Origin: Dolichospermum planctonicum
GTDB taxonomy: Bacteria > Cyanobacteriota > Cyanobacteriia > Cyanobacteriales > Nostocaceae
DNA length: 64,000 nt
Assembly (NCBI RefSeq): GCF_005402965.1
Contig: NZ_BJCF01000011.1
Location: 32,265 to 96,264 of the forward strand
Reading direction: 5' to 3'
The notes beneath the pieces are model-generated. The model was not told the DNA's origin. It was given only the letters and a program-made list of their open reading frames with translations, and searched no databases. Shown here in pieces: positions 1 to 9,085 of this stretch (positions within the stretch are counted from its first letter, which is position 1; every line of letters begins with the position of its first letter). Both the position numbers and the translations under genes were made by a program.

Positions 1-1192
1 CATCTCCTCGATAGTTTTTTGTCTTTCGTACTTCCTGTAATAAATCCCATTCGTCAGGTGTAATTGCTAAATTTAACTCATTACAACGTTTTTTGATCAC
101 TGTTTCCAGACATTTTCGAGAAATTGGTGTGTCTTCCATTTGTAAACAACGAAATAATAACATTAACAAGTTACGCAAATGACCACCGCTAACTTGACAA
201 AGTCGTTCTAAGGTTTCCGAACTATCAAATATTTTTGTAATTAAATTTTGACTTTCTTCTGCACTAACTCCGGGAAAGGCTCTTTTCATAATCATTTCTT
301 GTAATAGCGTGATTCCTGCGGGATAATCTGCACCATTTCTCTGTTTGACTGCTACCATTGGTAAAACTTTAGGATCTACTCCAAAGCGATTTGTTAACCT
401 ACCTAAAGCGTTAGAAAATATGAGAACTAGGGGAATTGTATAAACAACATGACACTTTAATTTATTTAATTGTTCACCCCTGTCTACAAATAGGTATTCT
501 GGTTGATATTGACCATTTGGTTTAACAGCATTATCTATCCTATCTAGATTATCAATGATCACAACTAAACCTGTTTTACCGCGTTTTTTGAGTTTTTCTG
601 TTGCGGGGATAAGCAATTCTTGATTAATTGATTCTAAGATTCCATTGGTACGAGGTTCTAAATATTGTCGCAGTTGACTCCGCAATTTAGGACTATCCTT
701 TGTTTTAGCGGTAATTTTGCCAATACCTACGGATAATTCCGCTTCAAAACCAATATCTAAGGGGGTTTGTAAAAGTTCCGCTATTTCTGTAAATAGATTT
801 TGAAAGTATCCTGGTTTGAGTTTAATTTCTGCTGCTTCTAAACTTTGACTAACTTCACGAGCGATCGCTAGTAAAATATCTGTAATATCAATATCGGCTA
901 GATCTAAACTTTGGCTAGACTCAAAATAAACTACATGAAATTCTGAGTTTTCCAATTCTGCTTTTAACCGCAGTAATTCAGTAGATTTACCACAACCAAT
1001 ATGTCCTGTAAATAATTGACAAGTGGGAATTTCTGGAGAAAGTAAAGTAATAGTTCTTTTAAATTCCCTAATAATTTCTGCACCCCGTACCTCGGAAAAA
1101 TCAATGTAATATTGTCTATCTTCAGCTTTACTTTGATCAAGAGTTTTGTTAGGGTTACAAGCTTGATAAAATCTTGTTAAATCAAATTTCAT
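1..1192 (-). CDS. P-loop ATPase (AAA/STAND-like), cut by the window edge
   Basis: An open frame runs from an ATG at 1192 to the window edge with no stop, so about 397 N-terminal residues are visible and the C-terminus is missing. Residues 63-71 form a Walker A motif (GHIGCGKST), and about residues 208-216 form a Walker B strand (VVIIDNLDR). The Walker B sequence and the length resemble AAA/STAND or KAP-type ATPases of cyanobacteria, which couple nucleotide hydrolysis to an unknown partner. No membrane segment is visible. The effector or sensor part, if there is one, lies outside the window, so the role cannot be assigned. Confidence 0.7.
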   Translation of the reverse strand, partial: MKFDLTRFYQACNPNKTLDQSKAEDRQYYIDFSEVRGAEIIREFKRTITLLSPEIPTCQLFTGHIGCGKSTELLRLKAELENSEFHVVYFESSQSLDLADIDITDILLAIAREVSQSLEAAEIKLKPGYFQNLFTEIAELLQTPLDIGFEAELSVGIGKITAKTKDSPKLRSQLRQYLEPRTNGILESINQELLIPATEKLKKRGKTGLVVIIDNLDRIDNAVKPNGQYQPEYLFVDRGEQLNKLKCHVVYTIPLVLIFSNALGRLTNRFGVDPKVLPMVAVKQRNGADYPAGITLLQEMIMKRAFPGVSAEESQNLITKIFDSSETLERLCQVSGGHLRNLLMLLFRCLQMEDTPISRKCLETVIKKRCNELNLAITPDEWDLLQEVRKTKNYRGD

Positions 1193-1362
1193 GGTAAATG
1201 CCCGATAATCCTGATAATCACCCGTTTATGATAAATATATCAGTATTATACATAAAATGATCAAATCAAACAAGAAACAATATTTATAATGAACAATAAT
1301 GGATATTCCGCACTTAATAGTGTAATCTTATACCATATACAATAGATTGCAAATTCCTGAGT

Positions 1363-1404
1363 TACAAAAATACTCCACCCCTGAGCAAAGATTGGGGAGG
1401 GGTG
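1363..1404 (-). terminator. Rho-independent terminator candidate of the ABC ATPase gene
   Basis: Read on the minus strand, CACCCCT (1404-1398) pairs with AGGGGTG (1382-1376) around a GC-containing loop. It is followed by a short T-run (about 1370-1363). It lies 44 bases after the stop of the ABC ATPase gene. Confidence 0.5.
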
Positions 1405-1447
1405 TACTTGATAAACCTAAAATTAAAATAGGCTGTATTATCGCTCT

Positions 1448-2698
1448 CTATTTGGGAAATATTGCTAACTGTGTTTCTGTATCAAAAAAATGTAGCTTAT
1501 CAGGTACAAACGATAGCCAAAGTTGTTCATCTACATTGATAACTCTATCTGGTGGAACTCTTACCTGTAAAGACTGTCCATCTGGATGGTGTACATCAGG
1601 GTCAGAAATTTTTACAGATAAAAAAGTATCATTTCCCAGATTTTCTACTAAATCAACTTTTACTGGTAAATTTTTCGTAGCAGGTACACTCAAAGTTAAA
1701 TGTTCTGGACGAATACCCAATATTAAAGTTTTACCATCATAGGGTTGTAAAGCACTTCCCCAAGTATCTGGGAGAGTAAAACGGAAGTTAGTATGACTAA
1801 TTACTAAAGGTGCGTGAAATTCCACTGGGATAAAATTCATGGGTGGAGAACCAATAAATTCAGCCACAAAGCGATTCGCAGGACGGTTATAAAGTTCTAA
1901 GGGAGGTGCGACTTGTTGGATCTTACCTTCTGACATAATCGCAATGCGATCGCCCATAGTCATCGCTTCAGTTTGATCATGGGTGACATAAATTGTCGTT
2001 GTTCCCAGTTGATGTTGTAACTTGACAATTTGACTACGAGTTTCAGCCCTAAGTTTAGCATCCAAATTAGATAATGGTTCATCCATTAAGAATACTTGAG
2101 GATTGCGAGCGATCGCTCTACCTAATGCTACCCGTTGTCTTTGTCCTCCAGACAGTTGTTTAGGTAAACGATTTAACAGAGATTCAATTTGTAATAAAAC
2201 TGCAACTTTTTCTACTTGTTCCGCGACAATTCTTTCCTTTGGGGAAATATAGCGTAATTTTTTCGGTAACTTTTTCGTCAAAGCTACCAATAGATTTTCA
2301 CTCCATTGAGTAAATTTTGTTTTCCCTGCTTCCTGATCACCAAACTGACGACGTAAACCAAAAGCGATGTTATCATATACAGTCATGTGGGGGTAGAGAG
2401 CGTAACTTTGAAACACCATAGCGATGTCTCTAGCTTTCGGGGGTAAATCATTAATTAAGCGATCGCCCACAGAAATGTTACCACCAGTCATCACCTCCAA
2501 ACCAGCGATTAACCTCAACAAAGTGCTTTTACCGCAACCAGACGGACCCACCAACACCATAAATTCACCATCAGCAATGGTTAAATTAATACGTCTTAAA
2601 ACACTGACATCATCAGAACCGTCTGTGTGTCCCTTTGCAGATTTCCCACTGCGGGAGGGAAAGCTTTTATAAACGTTTTCTAATACAACTTTAGCCAC
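1448..2698 (-). CDS. Sugar ABC transporter ATP-binding protein, MalK/UgpC type
   Basis: This is the cytoplasmic ATPase of a carbohydrate-type (CUT1) importer. Walker A GPSGCGKST, signature LSGGQRQR, Walker B VFLMDEP and an H-loop THDQTEAM are all present, and the last 120 or so residues fit a TOBE_2 regulatory domain. At 416 residues it is longer than the usual 360-370. The surplus is an insert of roughly 40 residues between the Q-loop region (NIAFGLR) and the signature motif, plus an N-terminal linker rich in S, G and D after SFPSRSGK. No permease or binding protein is visible nearby, so it probably serves permeases encoded elsewhere, as orphan MalK-type ATPases often do. The substrate cannot be told from sequence. 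Confidence 0.88.
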   Translation of the reverse strand: MAKVVLENVYKSFPSRSGKSAKGHTDGSDDVSVLRRINLTIADGEFMVLVGPSGCGKSTLLRLIAGLEVMTGGNISVGDRLINDLPPKARDIAMVFQSYALYPHMTVYDNIAFGLRRQFGDQEAGKTKFTQWSENLLVALTKKLPKKLRYISPKERIVAEQVEKVAVLLQIESLLNRLPKQLSGGQRQRVALGRAIARNPQVFLMDEPLSNLDAKLRAETRSQIVKLQHQLGTTTIYVTHDQTEAMTMGDRIAIMSEGKIQQVAPPLELYNRPANRFVAEFIGSPPMNFIPVEFHAPLVISHTNFRFTLPDTWGSALQPYDGKTLILGIRPEHLTLSVPATKNLPVKVDLVENLGNDTFLSVKISDPDVHHPDGQSLQVRVPPDRVINVDEQLWLSFVPDKLHFFDTETQLAIFPK

Positions 2699-2781
2699 GA
2701 CAATTTACTTGACCACTTATTAATTTATAGAAGCGGAAAAATTCCACCCATACCCATAGTATACATTTTTTCTCAAAATCC

Positions 2782-2814
2782 AGATTCCCGACTTCTCCAA
2801 GCAGTTCGGGATCT
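2782..2814. repeat. 33-bp palindrome, copy 1 (possible terminator)
   Basis: An imperfect inverted repeat of the form ATTCCCGACTTC..N..GTTCGGGAT. It lies 9 bases past the stop of the glycosyltransferase gene ending at 2823. It is one of six related copies in the window, each just past a gene end. Confidence 0.6.
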
Positions 2815-2822
2815 GAGTTATA

Positions 2823-3959
2823 CTAAATTGATTTTAATAATTCTTGAATTTGCTGATTAATAATATTAACATCAAAAAGTTGACTAGCAGTAATTTTAGC
2901 ATGATTAGCAATCATCGCGGTTTTTGCAGAATCTTGAAGACAGTTATTAATTACTCGCGCCAATTCTTCAGGTTTTCCGGGTGTGACTAAAAAACCATTA
3001 ATACCATTTTCTACTAATTCTATTACACCTCCAGCTTCAGCAGCAATGACAGGTTTACCGCACAGCATAGCTTCAATAATAACCCTTCCAAAAGGTTCAG
3101 GTGCGGTAGAACTATGAGTAATTAAATCACACATAGTCATTAATTGGGGAATATCCGAGCGAAATCCCAAAAATTTAACTCGATTTTCTAACCCCAATGC
3201 AGTTACTTGGTGGTGGAGATTCTGCACATATTCCTGTTCACCAAATAAAGCATCACCAACTAAAATTACTATCACATTTTCTGGACATAGGGAAAGAGCA
3301 TCAATTAAAATATGTTGTCCCTTCCAAGGAGAAAGACGGCTAAAATGTCCAATCACAAACTTATCTTCTAATTGGAGATTTTTCCTGAGATTGATAACTT
3401 CTAACTCATCAACATCATAATTTTTTATCTCAAAACCATTATAAACAACGTGAACTAAATTTGATTTTCCTCCAGCTTTTAAAAATGCCATTTTACTAGC
3501 TTGAGAATTAGCAATTACCAAAGATGCACAAGCATTGATTAAATTAACAGCAACCCGGAGATTAGTTTGGCTAAAATGTTCTAAAGAAAGAATATCATGT
3601 AAATGATAAACCAGAGGACGACGAGCTAATAAACTAGATATTGCTCCGACAATTAAAGCCTTTTGGGTATTAGCATAGATTAAATCATAGTTCTTTGCCC
3701 GTTGACAGACCTGATTAATTAAAGGTATGATTTGTCCTAAACTGCTTAATGCTGGCAATAAACCACTTTCTTTATTAACATTAATTGGTTGAGTTGTTAA
3801 AACCTCCACAGGAATTTGATATTTTTCGAGTAACTTTCTAAAATCACCATCTGCAAATAAACCAACCAGAGCATTTTTACCATAAGGTTTAGCAATATCT
3901 GCTAAACACAATTCAGCACCACCTGGTTTACCACTTTGGTCTAAAAATAGAATTTTCAT
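2823..3959 (-). CDS. Glycosyltransferase family 4
   Basis: A 378-residue GT-B fold enzyme that would transfer a sugar from a nucleotide donor to a glycan acceptor at the inner membrane face. The N-terminal half has the GG-rich acceptor loop (SGKPGGAELCL). The C-terminal half has the GT4 donor site with the EX7E motif (PEPFGRVIIEAM) and the following AGG loop. It is the downstream partner of the GT4 gene ending at 3989, with 29 bases between them and the same strand, so the two are probably co-transcribed. Linkage and donor cannot be assigned. Confidence 0.87.
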   Translation of the reverse strand: MKILFLDQSGKPGGAELCLADIAKPYGKNALVGLFADGDFRKLLEKYQIPVEVLTTQPINVNKESGLLPALSSLGQIIPLINQVCQRAKNYDLIYANTQKALIVGAISSLLARRPLVYHLHDILSLEHFSQTNLRVAVNLINACASLVIANSQASKMAFLKAGGKSNLVHVVYNGFEIKNYDVDELEVINLRKNLQLEDKFVIGHFSRLSPWKGQHILIDALSLCPENVIVILVGDALFGEQEYVQNLHHQVTALGLENRVKFLGFRSDIPQLMTMCDLITHSSTAPEPFGRVIIEAMLCGKPVIAAEAGGVIELVENGINGFLVTPGKPEELARVINNCLQDSAKTAMIANHAKITASQLFDVNIINQQIQELLKSI

Positions 3960-3988
3960 ACAATTTTCATGGAATTTCTATAATCAAT

Positions 3989-5170
3989 TTAAGCTAAGAG
4001 AACTTGACGAACTTCTTGAGCGATATTCGTCCAATTATAATGTTTAATTGTGTAATTACGACATTCCTCCCTAGAAGGTAGAGGAAGTTTAGCTAACATA
4101 ATTTGTGTTAACTTATCAGCGATACTTTCTACGGTGATTGATTCAGTAATTAAACCTGGAGAAAAGCCTTGTAAAATTTCTGGCATTCCGCCCACGGGGG
4201 TACATAAAACCGGAGTACCACAAGCTAAAGATTCAAGAATAGCTAATCCAAACCCCTCAAAAGATTGACTAGGCATTATAGTTAAATCAGCGGATTGATA
4301 AGCTAGAGGTAAATGTTCATCAGGTAAAAAACCCAAGAATTTTACATGATTTTCTAAACCTAATGCTTGAGTTTTTTGTTGAAGTAAAGCCTGAATATGA
4401 CCACGGCCAGCTATTGCTAACCAAATGTCAGGGACTTGTATTTTAATCATAGCAATTGCTGCTAATAATTTATCAATACCCATTCTATGAACTAAGCGAC
4501 GGGAAGTAAATAATATTGGTCTGTTGCTTGGCCAACCTAGTTTTATTCTTGCTTCTTGACGTGATAGATTATTCTGAAAGTGGTCAATATCAACTCCACC
4601 AGGAATGATGTGAATTTTTTGCCAGGGAATTTGATATTTTTGATGTAATATCTGACCAAAAGCTTTACTAAGAACAATAAAGCGATCGCACCGATTATAA
4701 GTGCTTTGTTCTATTAATTTTTGTTTTAGCCAAATACTAAATTTTTTATTAGTTACTTCTTCTTGACTTTCGGAAGCCCAAGGACCATGAAAGTTAAAGG
4801 TAACAGGTATTCCCTTGGGTAAGATGTCTAAAATTGGAAAACTGTATAATGCAAAATGGAGATTAATTGCGTCAGGTTTACCTAATCTTGTTTTTTTAAA
4901 GTTATGACGAATTGAGAATAGTCTAGAACTAATTTTACTATCTGGATTAGCTAAATTAGTTAACTTAATTTGTGTATTTTTTGCATCTGCTGGTAAACCA
5001 ACTCCACACAATTCTATTTCATCTTTCTGTGCTGCTAATTTATGAGTTAATTCATAAATATATCGTTCCAATCCTCCGGGTGTTTTAGGAAACCAACCCG
5101 TACCCAAGGTCAAAATCGCCGCAGATTGTGTATGGGATTTTGTATCTTTACGTTCCATTACCAAGATCAT
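3989..5170 (-). CDS. Glycosyltransferase family 4
   Basis: A 393-residue GT4 enzyme. The N-terminus has the TGWFPKTPGGLERYIYEL acceptor-domain signature. The C-terminal donor domain has ILFTSRRLVHRMGIDKLL and the EX7E motif FEGFGLAILESLACG. An alternative ATG four codons in (5158) is equally possible because no clear Shine-Dalgarno sequence precedes either start. It is the first gene of a two-gene glycosyltransferase operon and diverges from the beta-propeller gene at 5506. Confidence 0.87.
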   Translation of the reverse strand: MILVMERKDTKSHTQSAAILTLGTGWFPKTPGGLERYIYELTHKLAAQKDEIELCGVGLPADAKNTQIKLTNLANPDSKISSRLFSIRHNFKKTRLGKPDAINLHFALYSFPILDILPKGIPVTFNFHGPWASESQEEVTNKKFSIWLKQKLIEQSTYNRCDRFIVLSKAFGQILHQKYQIPWQKIHIIPGGVDIDHFQNNLSRQEARIKLGWPSNRPILFTSRRLVHRMGIDKLLAAIAMIKIQVPDIWLAIAGRGHIQALLQQKTQALGLENHVKFLGFLPDEHLPLAYQSADLTIMPSQSFEGFGLAILESLACGTPVLCTPVGGMPEILQGFSPGLITESITVESIADKLTQIMLAKLPLPSREECRNYTIKHYNWTNIAQEVRQVLLA

Positions 5171-5505
5171 TTTTTCAGTATTATCTTCTCATACAAAGCT
5201 GGAAATTAAAATCAGCTTAAATCTGAAAAATATTTTATTTCTATAAGCAAAATATATCAAAAAAATATATTTAGAGTATTCCAGGACTTACCCAAGAGAG
5301 TAAGAGTATTCCTGTATTGAGTATAATGTAGTTATTTTTAAAGTATATTTTATTGATTTGATGAAGTTTCGATAAAATAATATACAGATTCATATTTATT
5401 TGTTAGTTTATGAGTAAGAAATGTAAATTAGAAGTTTTTCAAGCAGATTACTCTGGGTTTTGAAACATTTTTAATGGTTGATTAACTGATAATCAAAAAA
5501 TTGCT
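5171..5505. other. AT-rich divergent intergenic region
   Basis: A 335-base spacer between the divergent GT4 gene and the beta-propeller gene. It should hold both promoters. A fragment near 5283 (GGACTTACCCAAGAGAG) looks like a decayed dispersed repeat. I see no gene or clear operator. Confidence 0.4.
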
Positions 5506-7752
5506 ATGAACAATAAATTATTTCAGCTTAGTAAAATTCACCACAAAATTAACGAATATATTAATAGTTTATTTCAGAGTAGATATTGGCGAAAAAAAAT
5601 TATATTTAACATTTTTCTTGGTCTAACCTGTGGACTAATAGTGACGTTCATAGGAATGATAATGGATTTAGGAAATACGGCCAATACTAAAATTCAGTTA
5701 AAAAATAAAACATCTAAAATTTCGGAAATCACTTATACAACTTCCTGGTTAGGAAATACCATTGGTAATGGTAAATTGCGAGTACAAAATAATATTGAGG
5801 GAATGTATGTCAAAGATGATGGGACTATTTATACCAATAGCTATTGGGATGAAGCTGGTAGCGAAGCAGGAATTTATAAAGATGGTAAACCAATTTTAAA
5901 TCTCGAAGATACACATGGTTGGAATCGTTTAGGAGGTAAAGCGATAACAGTAGATAACAAATATATTTATATTGCTATGTCTCAAGGGGGAATGGATCAA
6001 ACCAAAGAAGATTATCCTCCCAAAGATCAAATTTGGTACTGTGTGAGACGTTATGATTTCAAAGGAAAACCTGCACCTTTTGCAAAAGGAAATGGCTGGG
6101 ATAAAAGTATGTTAATTACCAGCAAAAGCAATCAAGTAACTGGACTAGCGACGGTAGATAATAAACTATTTGTTAGCAATGCTGGTGAGAATACGGTTCT
6201 GGTTTATAATACTGAAACCATGGAAGAATTAAATAGATTTACTGTAACTAATCCAGGAGATATCGCAGTTGATAAAAAGGGCAGTTTATGGATTATTGAA
6301 AATCAAAACAGTGGGACATCTGGAAAAATTGTTAATTATTCGCAAACAGGCAAGAAATTACCCCAAGAAATTATAGATATTGATAAACCATCAGCATTAG
6401 CGATTGATAATCGTGGTAGATTGTTAATAGCAGAAAATGGCATTAATCAACAATTACTGATTTATAATATCAATAATGAACCAGTTCGTGTAGATAGTTT
6501 TGGCGATAAAAAAGGTATTTTTAGTGGTGTACCAGGAGAGGTAAAAACATCAAAACTATATGGAATTACGGGAGTTGGTACAGATAGTAAAGGCAATTTT
6601 TATATAAATAATAATGGTTTTAATAAATCAGGAACAGATTTAAGAAAATTCTCTCCATCAGGACAAATACAATGGCAATTACTAGGATTAATATTTGTAG
6701 ATAATGCAGATACTGATCCACAAACAGATGGTGTTAATCTATTTACTAAACAAGAACAATATGTCATGGATTATAGTAAGCCATCTGGTCAACAATGGAC
6801 TTATAAAGCTTACACCGTTAATCCTTTTAAATATTCTCAAGATCCCCGTTTACATACATCACCAGATGGTACTTTTGTGCGTCGTATTCAAGGAAAACCT
6901 TTTTTATTCCTGACAAATATGTTCGGCAGTTTTTTACAAATTTATCGTTTTCAACCCAATACAGATGGGAAAATTGCTATTCCTGCGGGAATGTTTGTTG
7001 GTACTAATAATGGAGGTAAATCTATTACTGGAAATTGGCCACCCTATCAACCAGAAAAAGGAGAGTGGATTTGGCGTGATATTAATGGCAATGGTGCATT
7101 TGAAAAAAATGAGTATGATAGTAGCGAAGACTATCCTTATATGGGAGGTTGGTGGGTAGATAGTAAAGGTGATGTTTGGAAAACTTTGCGAACTCAAGAT
7201 GGTATTCGTCGTTATCCTTTACAGGGAATAGATACTAAGGGAAACCCGATTTATACCTATAGTTCGATGCAAAAAATTAAGACTCCTAGTATCTTTAATG
7301 ATTTGCGAAGAATTGAGTATTTTCCCGAAACAGATACTATGTATTTATCAGGTTTTACTATTGAACATCCTGCATTTGGTGACGACACTGGAGTAGTAGG
7401 ATCGGAAATTGTGCGCTTTGATAATTGGAGTCGGGGAAATCCTACCCCAAAATGGCGAACTGTAGTTCCTTATGATACTACTGGTCAGCGAAAAGTCTCG
7501 ACCGCAGCTATGAGTATAGCTGGTGATTATGTCTTTGCAGTAACGGTCAAAACCGCAGAAGTATATGTTTATAAAGCTGCAACTGGGGAACTTGTACAAA
7601 AGATGAGTCCAGGTCCAGAAGTTGGTAATAAAAGTGGCTGGGTTGATATTCCCTACGGTATCCGCGCTTTTCGTCGTGCTAATGGTCAATATCTTGTGTT
7701 TGTGGAGGAAAATTGGCAAGGAAAGGTGCTTGTTTACCAATTGAACTTATGA
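5506..7752 (+). CDS. Membrane-anchored NHL/beta-propeller protein
   Basis: A 748-residue protein with a basic N-terminus and one hydrophobic segment at about residues 33-55 (FNIFLGLTCGLIVTFIGMIM), which suggests a signal anchor with the bulk of the protein outside the cytoplasmic membrane. The body has repeated blade-like units (for example KLFVSNAGENTVLVYN and GSLWIIENQNSG) typical of NHL/SMP-30 six-bladed propellers. A loop DINGNGAFEKNE has the spacing of a calcium-binding EF-hand or dockerin loop. The enzymatic role, if any, is unknown. Its position between glycosyltransferase operons suggests a part in extracellular polysaccharide handling, which is inference only. Confidence 0.7.
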   Translation: MNNKLFQLSKIHHKINEYINSLFQSRYWRKKIIFNIFLGLTCGLIVTFIGMIMDLGNTANTKIQLKNKTSKISEITYTTSWLGNTIGNGKLRVQNNIEGMYVKDDGTIYTNSYWDEAGSEAGIYKDGKPILNLEDTHGWNRLGGKAITVDNKYIYIAMSQGGMDQTKEDYPPKDQIWYCVRRYDFKGKPAPFAKGNGWDKSMLITSKSNQVTGLATVDNKLFVSNAGENTVLVYNTETMEELNRFTVTNPGDIAVDKKGSLWIIENQNSGTSGKIVNYSQTGKKLPQEIIDIDKPSALAIDNRGRLLIAENGINQQLLIYNINNEPVRVDSFGDKKGIFSGVPGEVKTSKLYGITGVGTDSKGNFYINNNGFNKSGTDLRKFSPSGQIQWQLLGLIFVDNADTDPQTDGVNLFTKQEQYVMDYSKPSGQQWTYKAYTVNPFKYSQDPRLHTSPDGTFVRRIQGKPFLFLTNMFGSFLQIYRFQPNTDGKIAIPAGMFVGTNNGGKSITGNWPPYQPEKGEWIWRDINGNGAFEKNEYDSSEDYPYMGGWWVDSKGDVWKTLRTQDGIRRYPLQGIDTKGNPIYTYSSMQKIKTPSIFNDLRRIEYFPETDTMYLSGFTIEHPAFGDDTGVVGSEIVRFDNWSRGNPTPKWRTVVPYDTTGQRKVSTAAMSIAGDYVFAVTVKTAEVYVYKAATGELVQKMSPGPEVGNKSGWVDIPYGIRAFRRANGQYLVFVEENWQGKVLVYQLNL

Positions 7753-8206
7753 TATATAGCGTTTATTTTCTTGAATAAGTGACAATATCCCCGACTTCTC
7801 TAAGAATTCGGGAATCTGAATTTATGTTAGTGTTTTAACTTTTGATAAATTGATTATATCATGTCCGGTTGAACAGTTATCATATCTGTTGAGGCTGGTA
7901 ATGGGTAATTGGTAATTGGGAAAAGGCAATACAATCATGAACTATATCGTAAGTGATTGGGCGGAAATGATATTATTCATGAAAATAAAATCCATGGCAA
8001 ATATTGTGCAAAAACTTATTGGTATCTTTTTATTAACTTTATATTTTCATGATAATTTAATCAAAAAAATAAATAAGTCTCCTAGAAGTTAATTATCATA
8101 ATACATAATAATAGTTATTAGTACAAACTTATTGATGATAATAATCAATGGTTATCATAAGTATTTGTGAACAAATTGAATGTTGTTTTGAATTAAACTG
8201 AGAATT
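7753..8206. other. Intergenic region with palindrome and short repeats
   Basis: This 454-base gap holds palindrome copy 2 directly after the propeller gene, a short GGTAATTGGTAATTGG tract near 7911, and AT-rich DNA before the PIG-L gene. No open frame with coding character is visible. Confidence 0.4.
7786..7817. repeat. 33-bp palindrome, copy 2 (possible terminator)
   Basis: An imperfect inverted repeat ATCCCCGACTTCTC..GAATTCGGGAATCT that begins 34 bases after the stop of the beta-propeller gene. It belongs to the same family as the copies near 2782, 10352, 16288, 23196 and 38471. Confidence 0.55.
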
Positions 8207-8989
8207 ATGAACAGAAATAAAGTATTAACCTCTTTAGAAAAAATTATCCCTAATAAACTGCTAAATCAGATGCAATATATTCATTGCAGTTTAGTTTCAT
8301 GGTGGATTTTAAATTGGGGAAGTCAGCCTTTAAAATTTTCCGAAAAATCAGCAATGGTTTTTGCTCCTCATCAAGATGATGAAACCTTTGGTTGTGGAGG
8401 TATGATTGCACGGAAAAAGGAACAGGGAATACCAGTAGCTATAGCTTTTTTAACTGATGGTAGAGGTTCTCACGGTGTAAATCTAGATATTCAAAATCTT
8501 ATCCATATTCGTCAACAAGAATCTTTGACAGCGTTAAGTATTTTGGGAGTAAATATTTCTGAAATTCATTTTTTTAACTACCAAGATGGCAGTTTATCAA
8601 CGCTCAATTTAGAGGTAAAACAACAGATAATTAGTCAAATTTCTGAATTACTAAAGGTTTACCAACCAGGAGAAGTTTATCTACCTCATCGTAAAGATTG
8701 TCATCGAGATCATGAAGCTACTTATAGCTTAGTAAAAGAGGCAATTAACCAAGCTGGAATGACAACAGAAATCTTCCAATATCCTATTTGGATATTCTGG
8801 CGATCGCCATTATTTATTCTCTTAAAATTACAAGATATTGCCGCAGCTTATCGCTTTTCAATTACATCAGTAAAAGAGAAAAAACAAAGGGCTATTGCTG
8901 CTTATCCTTCCCAAATTGGGATGTTACCCTATGGATTTATCAAGAGATTTTTAAATTCGGAAGAAATATTTTTTAAATCTGAATCCTAG
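8207..8989 (+). CDS. PIG-L/LmbE family deacetylase
   Basis: A 260-residue protein of the zinc-dependent N-acetylglucosaminyl deacetylase family. The metal-binding motif PHQDDE (residues 54-59, in place of the usual AHPDDE) and a second ligand region HRKDCHRDHEAT (from residue 161) are intact, so it should be active. Such enzymes remove acetyl groups from amino sugars in glycolipids or oligosaccharides. It lies on the plus strand upstream of a GT4 gene in the same direction, with 96 bases between them. An adjacent deacetylase and glycosyltransferase would fit synthesis or trimming of an N-acetylated sugar unit. The natural substrate is unknown. Confidence 0.85.
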   Translation: MNRNKVLTSLEKIIPNKLLNQMQYIHCSLVSWWILNWGSQPLKFSEKSAMVFAPHQDDETFGCGGMIARKKEQGIPVAIAFLTDGRGSHGVNLDIQNLIHIRQQESLTALSILGVNISEIHFFNYQDGSLSTLNLEVKQQIISQISELLKVYQPGEVYLPHRKDCHRDHEATYSLVKEAINQAGMTTEIFQYPIWIFWRSPLFILLKLQDIAAAYRFSITSVKEKKQRAIAAYPSQIGMLPYGFIKRFLNSEEIFFKSES

Positions 8990-9085
8990 TATTTATCTTA
9001 GGATTTAATATCTGATGCACTCTACTAACAGTTACTTCTGTGCATATTAAATTAACCGTAAATCATTACATTGGAGAAGAGTTAA

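Noticed and set aside
1347..1742. 131-codon plus-strand frame
   Set aside because: It is antisense to the ABC ATPase C-terminus and has no recognisable motif, so it is a shadow frame.
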